Shown: in pieces, positions 58,609-64,000 of the stretch | Position numbering within the stretch: the stretch's first letter is position 1 | How the letters are laid out: every line of letters begins with the position of its first letter | Source: Trichomonas vaginalis G3 | Taxonomy: Eukaryota > Parabasalia > Trichomonadida > Trichomonadidae | Assembly: GCF_026262505.1 (NCBI RefSeq) | Contig: NC_067204.1 | Coordinates: 5,923,797-5,987,796 of the forward strand | Direction of reading: 5' to 3' | DNA: 64,000 nucleotides | Notes under the pieces: model-generated | The model's input: only the letters and a program-made list of their open reading frames with translations | What the model was told of the DNA's origin: nothing | The model's database searches: none | Translations under genes and position numbers: made by a program

Positions 58609-61566
58609 ATGAGTATAGCTGCATATGCGTATGAAGCTGACAGAGCTAAACGTTTATATTTTGGTCAATACTCTCTCACACTTACTGACAAATATATTGT
58701 TATCACTGATGGAAATACTGAGAAATACATAACATGGAAGGACTATGAAAAGTTTGACCCTATTTTAACTCCATGTACTATGCCGTTTATAAAGGACGGT
58801 GAAATTATTGAAAAAGATAATACAACCGTATATAGGTCTGTTTATGAAGCATTAGAATATATGTTGAATCATAACCCAAAAAGATTCGATCCAAGCACTA
58901 CACCATGTACAATGCCTTTTATTAAGGACGGTGAAATCGTAAGAGTTCCGGATTCAACGGTTTACACAGCTGTTCAAAACAGTTTACAAAACATTTTAGC
59001 GAATATCTTTAATTCAGAAACTACAGAAATAAAATTACCGTATATAACAGATGCTAAAGAAATTAAATCAAAAACGACAACATTATTTACGTCACTTAAT
59101 GATTTAATGAATTTTATAATTAATACTCCTTCACCGACTACAGGATTTGATCCAAACTCGACGGTTTGCAGTGTACCTTTCATTAAGGACAGTTCATTAA
59201 TTACTTTAAGGGATTCAACAGTTAATGAATCATTAAAGGCTTCATTAATGAAAATCATTGATTTTAACTCATTCACGAATACATATAATTCATTCATTAA
59301 TGTTTCATACACTTCTAAAGAAGGTGAGCCAAAAACCATCGATAAAGCGGTGTATGAAATAAAAGCATCAACGACGAAATTGAATTCGTTAACTTTTGAC
59401 GGTGATAGTTTCGTTAATGACATAACATCAGGAAAAACAATTTTAACGAAAGAATATTTAAAATCTCATGTTAGTGAGTTCGTTGAAATTGAAAAAGAAG
59501 GTGGAATTAAGTTCGAGCCACTGAATTTCATTTTCAGCTTAGCGAATGCGGGTGTTAATTTTGCTGAATGGACAACTATACAAAGTGAAATAAATGCAAT
59601 ATGGACGTTTTTGGGGTCAAAAGCGGGAATGAGTGAGCTTGTAAATGCTGCAAGAACATTAGGTGAAACAGGAAATTTTGTAGATGGTTTTAAAAGACTT
59701 GTTTCAAATGTTTTAATAAACACAAAGAAATTATTTAGATATACTGTACATAACGGACGGATTTTCGAACAGATAACAACAAATCCTCCGGTTATGGCTG
59801 CGTCGATGATGGTTAGAGATATAAAACCACGTAACAACGACGGGAATGAAGAACATGAACAACAGGATACTGGTCGGGTTATTCGAGACATTAAAAACGT
59901 GTATCCTGAAGTTATGGATTTATTTAGAGGAGTTAATGATTCAATTTCAAAACATTCTATAACCCTCGATGAAGAGAATAAATTAACAGATTATATATTC
60001 GTCATTATTGCAGAATTAATGAAGAGAATAAATGAAAAAAGAATTGGTGATATCATTAATGTCAGCGATGTAATGATGAAAAGAAATTTTGACTCATTAT
60101 TTACAAAACCGAAAACAGAATATAGTCTTTATGACGTAATTACCGAATTAATGAAAAAGATTAATGATAATAAGAGTTCTGGCGGAAGAGTTGAATTAGA
60201 AGTGAATGATGTTAATGAGAAATTAGCCGAAAAAGCAGATAAAAATGAGCTTTTAGCTCTGAGTGATAAAGTCAAGAACCATGTTCATTATATAACTTCA
60301 GATGAACAGATTATAACGGACTACCATAGATATTTAACACAAACCGATGAAGAAGTGAAGACTGAAGACCCCAATGAAAGAAGATATAAATACATTCGTG
60401 CTAAAGGTTATGACATAAGCTGTACTGTACAGTATGACACAGGTAAAGCACAAGAAACATTTAGTTATAACGATGAAATTTATGCCTCTACTTTCTCTGT
60501 TAATGGTGTATTAGTTGAACCAAAATTTACTTTGAGAGTTAAGTCAAAAATAACGTTTGAAGATGCTATTAAAAGTAAAGCTGACAAAGATGAACTCGAA
60601 GCAATGAACAAAGTTTTGAAATCTCATAAACACAACATCTCCGATATAGATGAACTACCAGCAATGTTAGATAAGAAAGCAGATAAAGAACATACACATG
60701 AATCCTTCTCAACTGTTAGAGCAGACGACATAATATTGAACTATACCCTTGGTTCAAGTGCACCTTTAGAGAATCCAAGTACAAGCGTAAAAGATACTCT
60801 TAACAATTTAGATAACAGTTGTAGGAATATTGAAGACCATGCCAGAAACTTTGAAGCATATGAACTACCAACAATGTTAGATAAGAAAGCCGACAAGAAC
60901 CATACACATAAATCCTTCTCAACTGTTAGAGCAGACGACATAATATTGAACTATGATTTGGGTTCAAGTGCACCTTTAGAGAATCCGAGTACAAGCGTAA
61001 AAGATACACTAAACAATTTAGATAACAGTTGCAGGAATATCGAAGATCATGCCAGAAACTTTGAAGCATATGAACTACCAACAATGTTAGATAAGAAGGC
61101 TGACAAAACAGAGCTTCAAACATTAAAGACTGAAATACTTCAAACATTATATCCTGCAGGCTCTATTTATACGTCAATGAACTCAACAAATCCAGAAACA
61201 GTTCTGGGTTTTGGTACATGGCAGCAGATTGTAGACAAATTCTTATACTGTGCTAACTCTTCAAAGCAAACAGGTGGTTCAAAGAAAATTAAAGAAGCAA
61301 ACCTTCCACCGCACACTCATACAGGAACGACAAACTTTTCTGGCGACCATAGCCACTCATTAAGAGACCATCCATTATACAACTCAGAGTATGAAGCTGG
61401 TCATGATGTTTTATCTCCGTCTTATAACAATTCAGCAAAAAAGACTTTTCGACAAACTGAACCAGGAGGAAATCATGTCCATACTTTCACAACAAATCCA
61501 ACAGGCTTGGGTGAAGATTATATGCCACCATTTATGACTGTATTTGCATGGTACCGCGTTCATTGA
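58609..61566 (+). CDS. tail-fibre-like adhesin with phage collar-type C-terminus
   Basis: 985 residues, intact. Residues 45-210 hold four repeats of about 45 residues with the signature FDPxxTPCTMPFIKDGEI followed by STVYxAVxxSL. Residues 210-620 are mixed, with helical parts. Residues 540-850 carry fibre-type KADKxxxxHTH units and two near-identical 77-residue tandem repeats (SFSTVRADDIILNY ... NIEDHARNFEAYELPTMLD). Residues about 855-985 match the phage tail-collar domain: YPAGSIYTSMNSTNPETVLG, FGTWQQI, then HTH, HSH and HVH pairs that in phage fibres bind metal, and a final MPPFMTVFAWYRVH. In phages this domain sits at the tip of receptor-binding fibres. Placed head-to-head with the penton-like gene, it is likely the element's vertex fibre. 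Confidence 0.8.
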   Translation: MSIAAYAYEADRAKRLYFGQYSLTLTDKYIVITDGNTEKYITWKDYEKFDPILTPCTMPFIKDGEIIEKDNTTVYRSVYEALEYMLNHNPKRFDPSTTPCTMPFIKDGEIVRVPDSTVYTAVQNSLQNILANIFNSETTEIKLPYITDAKEIKSKTTTLFTSLNDLMNFIINTPSPTTGFDPNSTVCSVPFIKDSSLITLRDSTVNESLKASLMKIIDFNSFTNTYNSFINVSYTSKEGEPKTIDKAVYEIKASTTKLNSLTFDGDSFVNDITSGKTILTKEYLKSHVSEFVEIEKEGGIKFEPLNFIFSLANAGVNFAEWTTIQSEINAIWTFLGSKAGMSELVNAARTLGETGNFVDGFKRLVSNVLINTKKLFRYTVHNGRIFEQITTNPPVMAASMMVRDIKPRNNDGNEEHEQQDTGRVIRDIKNVYPEVMDLFRGVNDSISKHSITLDEENKLTDYIFVIIAELMKRINEKRIGDIINVSDVMMKRNFDSLFTKPKTEYSLYDVITELMKKINDNKSSGGRVELEVNDVNEKLAEKADKNELLALSDKVKNHVHYITSDEQIITDYHRYLTQTDEEVKTEDPNERRYKYIRAKGYDISCTVQYDTGKAQETFSYNDEIYASTFSVNGVLVEPKFTLRVKSKITFEDAIKSKADKDELEAMNKVLKSHKHNISDIDELPAMLDKKADKEHTHESFSTVRADDIILNYTLGSSAPLENPSTSVKDTLNNLDNSCRNIEDHARNFEAYELPTMLDKKADKNHTHKSFSTVRADDIILNYDLGSSAPLENPSTSVKDTLNNLDNSCRNIEDHARNFEAYELPTMLDKKADKTELQTLKTEILQTLYPAGSIYTSMNSTNPETVLGFGTWQQIVDKFLYCANSSKQTGGSKKIKEANLPPHTHTGTTNFSGDHSHSLRDHPLYNSEYEAGHDVLSPSYNNSAKKTFRQTEPGGNHVHTFTTNPTGLGEDYMPPFMTVFAWYRVH

Positions 61567-61606
61567 ACGTGCTTGAGCCTAGAATAAAATCTTTAACTTT
61601 ACATAA

Positions 61607-62692
61607 ATGAGCTTGAAAGAAGTATTCGAACAACATCCATGGAGGTCATTTAAGAAGTTCAATGAAGCTGCAAAAAGTTGGGGATTTACTAACAGAGCTG
61701 AAGTGAAAAGGTTCTTTGACAAAAATGTTGTACATCAAACAAAAATAAACCCTTACGACTACTTTTTACCAATTTACTCCAACACTCCTGACGCATACCA
61801 ATTTGACACTCTCATTCAAAGCAGAAAAGGAGGACATAAACCATTCCTCATCTTCATTAATGTTAACACTCGCAAAGCATATGCATATCCAATGAAGAAT
61901 AAAGGAACTCGTGAAGTGTTAAGAGTTTTACAAAAGTTTGTAGCAGAACATCATCCCACTTCATTAACATCAGACCAAGACAGTGCATACCTCAGCAATG
62001 AAATCACAGATTTTCTCATTAAGCATAACATAACTCACTACACTACTGAAGACCATAACCATAACATACTCGGCATCATAAACCGCTTCATAAGGACTCT
62101 CAGAGATTTAAACCAAGAGCGAGACTTTACCGAAGAAACAATGAAACATTTTCTCGAAGTATATAATTCCTCAACACATTCTACAACAGGACATACACCA
62201 AATTCAATGACACAACAACAAGAAGAAAAGTATATACAAAAGAAACGAAGCCAAACACAAAATATCAGAAATTCAACACAATTTACCCTCATTCCTGGTA
62301 CAAAAGTTCGTGTAGTTCTTGACGACAAACCGTTGACAAAGAAACGTTTAAGGTTAAGTAGAAACTATTATATCGTAGACTCTACGCAAGGTAATGGATA
62401 TCTTATAAAAGCTGCCGACGACTCTATTGCGCTTTATCCTCGTCAGAAATTAGTTGAAAGTAGTAATGGCAAACTTGCTGAAACCATTGACGAAGCAAAG
62501 CGAGGAGTGGTTATTGAAATACTTGACTATAACATAAACGATGACACTTATAAAGTAAGATATGAAGGAGGCGTTGAAGATGTTATACCATCTAAGAATT
62601 TGAGAGAGTCGAAGCCAACACATCTGGGACCATTAGAGCGGGAGTACTGGAAAGACAAAAATATGCCAGAAAGAATAAGAAAATTCTTCTAA
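61607..62692 (+). CDS. Maverick integrase (retroviral-type rve core)
   Basis: 361 residues, TAAATG start, 40 bp after the fibre gene. The rve core spans about residues 60-170: first catalytic Asp in YQFDTLIQ (67), second in SLTSDQDSAYLS (123), and a HNILGIINRFIRTLRD region where the third acidic residue is expected. The C-terminus has an SH3-like segment (GTKVRVVLDDKPLTKKRLR) and a chromo-like end (DDTYKVRYEGGVEDVIPSKNL). In Mavericks this enzyme joins element ends to target DNA. The frame is open throughout. Whether it is active cannot be judged here. Confidence 0.85.
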   Translation: MSLKEVFEQHPWRSFKKFNEAAKSWGFTNRAEVKRFFDKNVVHQTKINPYDYFLPIYSNTPDAYQFDTLIQSRKGGHKPFLIFINVNTRKAYAYPMKNKGTREVLRVLQKFVAEHHPTSLTSDQDSAYLSNEITDFLIKHNITHYTTEDHNHNILGIINRFIRTLRDLNQERDFTEETMKHFLEVYNSSTHSTTGHTPNSMTQQQEEKYIQKKRSQTQNIRNSTQFTLIPGTKVRVVLDDKPLTKKRLRLSRNYYIVDSTQGNGYLIKAADDSIALYPRQKLVESSNGKLAETIDEAKRGVVIEILDYNINDDTYKVRYEGGVEDVIPSKNLRESKPTHLGPLEREYWKDKNMPERIRKFF

Positions 62693-62852
62693 ACTTTTTC
62701 ATTAGATGTAAATCAGACAAAAATAATGTTTAGGTGAAGAGGTGAGATCTCACCTGTTTTTTCACCCTCGTGAATTTTCATGAATTTCCTTAAGATAGAA
62801 AAAATAAAGTTAGTTTTATTTTTATTTATTTTTTTTATTTTGTATAAAAGAT
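62693..62852. promoter_or_regulatory. AGATCT site plus conserved upstream box and T-rich leader
   Basis: GGTGAGATCTCACC with words at 62,731-62,767, then GAATTTCCTTAAGATAG at 62,783 and a long T-rich leader to the ATG at 62,853. Same composition as the regions before 21,809 and 23,900. Confidence 0.65.
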
Positions 62853-63791
62853 ATGATTTCAACAATCGGTACAACAACAATTCAAACTACAGCACCAAAC
62901 TCGTTAGTCATGAATCCTACGTCAATGTTGATAGAGATGAAAAACTTTATTCCTTCTTCATATACTTTTGAAACAGAAATCCAGAAGATAAAGCAAGAAC
63001 TTTTAACAAGTAATTTAGACTGTAGTGCGAAAGATGAAACAAATGAACAGTATCTTTATGACATGCAGGATATTATTGACCATTTGCCTAAACTACCTGA
63101 AGTTCAGCAGCAAAAACTAACTATTCCTGAATTCGACGAAATTGAAGTCAAAGCAACTGACTCAGTAGAAATAAAGAAATTCATACGTAAAGTAAATTAT
63201 GAATTCCTTGGTTTTCATTGCAACCATAAAGTTATGGACAAAGATTGCGACATGGTTTTAAAAATATTTCTGACATATATAAATCGGTGGAGTTTAAGAC
63301 ATACGATAACTTTGTTTCGTTAGTTGCTGAATGTGTTTGGGAAATAAGAGATAAAGATAGAAGAGACAAAGTATGGAACGAACAAATAAGACCCGCTATG
63401 TTTGAGATGAAGAGAGCAATTGACGCTTTAGTTGTTTTAGCTGGTAATGTTTCAATGTATAACGCAAAAAACGATGCCGCAATGTTCAAAATGTAAAGCA
63501 GCAATAAGAAAATATAACTACTCAGTCAAAGAGATAGAAAGAATGCGAAACGACTATGCAGACTTAAAGAAAGAAGCAGAAAAGCCAGCAGAAGATAAAA
63601 TGGATATGTTGACATTTCTTAATAAAAACTATCCAACAGCAGAAGATTCCTTCTGTCTGACGTCAAGAAGAAATATAAAGAGACTTTCGGCACGATTAAA
63701 ACATTCGATGTACTAAAAAGAAGAAATTGAAGCTATGAAATTGTTTAGGATTTCAAATATACATCGTACAATTCATGTAAAACGCTTGTGA
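62853..63791 (+). pseudogene. 304-residue-family gene, family 2 copy, broken
   Basis: Starts MISTIGTTTIQTTAPNSLVM and is colinear with 21,809-22,723, including the FHCNHKVMDKDCDM region and the KRL C-terminus. Broken in a few places. Confidence 0.7.
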
Positions 63792-63795
63792 AAAA

Positions 63796-63833
63796 AGAGG
63801 TGAAAAAACAGGTGAGATCTCACCTCTTCACCT
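63796..63833 (-). repeat. AGATCT site after the 304-residue-family gene
   Basis: GGTGA-type words and palindrome, same place as 22,727 relative to the gene stop. Confidence 0.85.
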
Positions 63834-63942
63834 AAACATTATTTTTGCTGAAAAATGACCAAATTTCATGAATTTCATTAGTTAGAAAAATAACGCTAAT
63901 TTTTTTCTAAGAAAAATTTTTATTTTGTATGTAAAGACAGTA

Positions 63943-64000
63943 ATGTCAAACATTGAGTTTGAAACAGTTAGAAAGATAGACAATGACACCAAAGTGGTTA
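63943..64000 (+). CDS. start of a KilA-N gene, cut by the window edge
   Basis: MSNIEFETVRKIDNDTKVV, preceded by TATTTTGTATGTAAAGACAG exactly as before 23,900. It is placed after the 304-residue-family gene as in family 1. Only 19 codons are visible, so identity rests on leader and position. Confidence 0.5.
   Translation, partial: MSNIEFETVRKIDNDTKVV

Larger units (their letters stand above)
53375..64000. mobile_element. Maverick family 2, long copy running off the window
   Basis: From the terminus inward: hairpin, 106-residue gene, AGATCT site, three virion-type genes, ATPase, three small genes, penton-like protein, tail-fibre-like protein, integrase, 304-residue-family gene, start of KilA-N. 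Polymerase and major capsid genes are not seen in the visible part. A few genes are broken, most look whole. Inserted in, or recombined into, family 1 copy B. Confidence 0.8.

Noticed and set aside
61607-62692. LTR retrotransposon integrase
   Set aside because: No reverse transcriptase, RNase H or LTRs nearby. The context is packaging ATPase, penton-like and fibre genes, which is Maverick.

Overview
The window is AT-rich DNA from a single-celled eukaryote, most likely a trichomonad (Trichomonas vaginalis or a relative). I infer this from several things together. Giant Maverick/Polinton-type elements fill most of the window: protein-primed DNA polymerase B, packaging ATPase, retroviral-type integrase, capsid genes and KilA-N genes. 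The few host genes are intronless, closely packed and in the standard code, and two of the three stop codons sit in a TAAA context. No tRNA or rRNA gene was seen. The species call is an inference.

Layout. (1) 1-15,230 is a satellite made of short interchangeable words, containing a giant inverted repeat (arms 1-4,525 and 4,662 to about 9,065) and a 2.1-kb direct duplication. (2) 15,231-16,748 is one end of a Maverick of 'family 2' (my label). (3) 16,749-29,587 and 32,854-40,146 are 'family 1' Maverick DNA: polymerase B, a virion-like protein, KilA-N, packaging ATPase, SF3 helicase, penton-like protein, major-capsid candidate, coiled-coil protein. (4) 29,588-32,853 is family 2 DNA lying inside it. 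(5) 40,147-45,435 is host DNA with a HEAT-repeat gene, a long EAFPSRSQ-repeat gene and the tail of a third gene. (6) 45,436-53,374 is a second family 1 copy, joined at 53,375 to (7) a long family 2 element that runs off the window: small virion-type genes, ATPase, penton-like protein, a phage-tail-like fibre, integrase, a 300-residue family shared with family 1, and the start of a KilA-N gene.

The two families carry parallel sets of genes (ATPase, penton-like protein, a 200-residue CCG protein, a 290-residue virion-like protein) that are clearly related but diverged. Their genes share a compact design: head-to-head pairs separated by only 16-18 bp, T-rich or TAAATG start contexts, and stop-start junctions reading TAAATG. 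Many of the genes are broken. The two family 1 copies are still very similar, so the insertions look recent in relative terms.

The most unusual signals are noncoding. About 36 sites are built around an AGATCT core with flanking words that change in concert, and some are clean half-and-half hybrids switched exactly at the core. A hairpin next to the family 2 terminus keeps its loop while its stem changes with compensation. The satellite repeatedly carries pieces of the KilA-N gene. The copy structure is complex enough that some junctions could be assembly joins.
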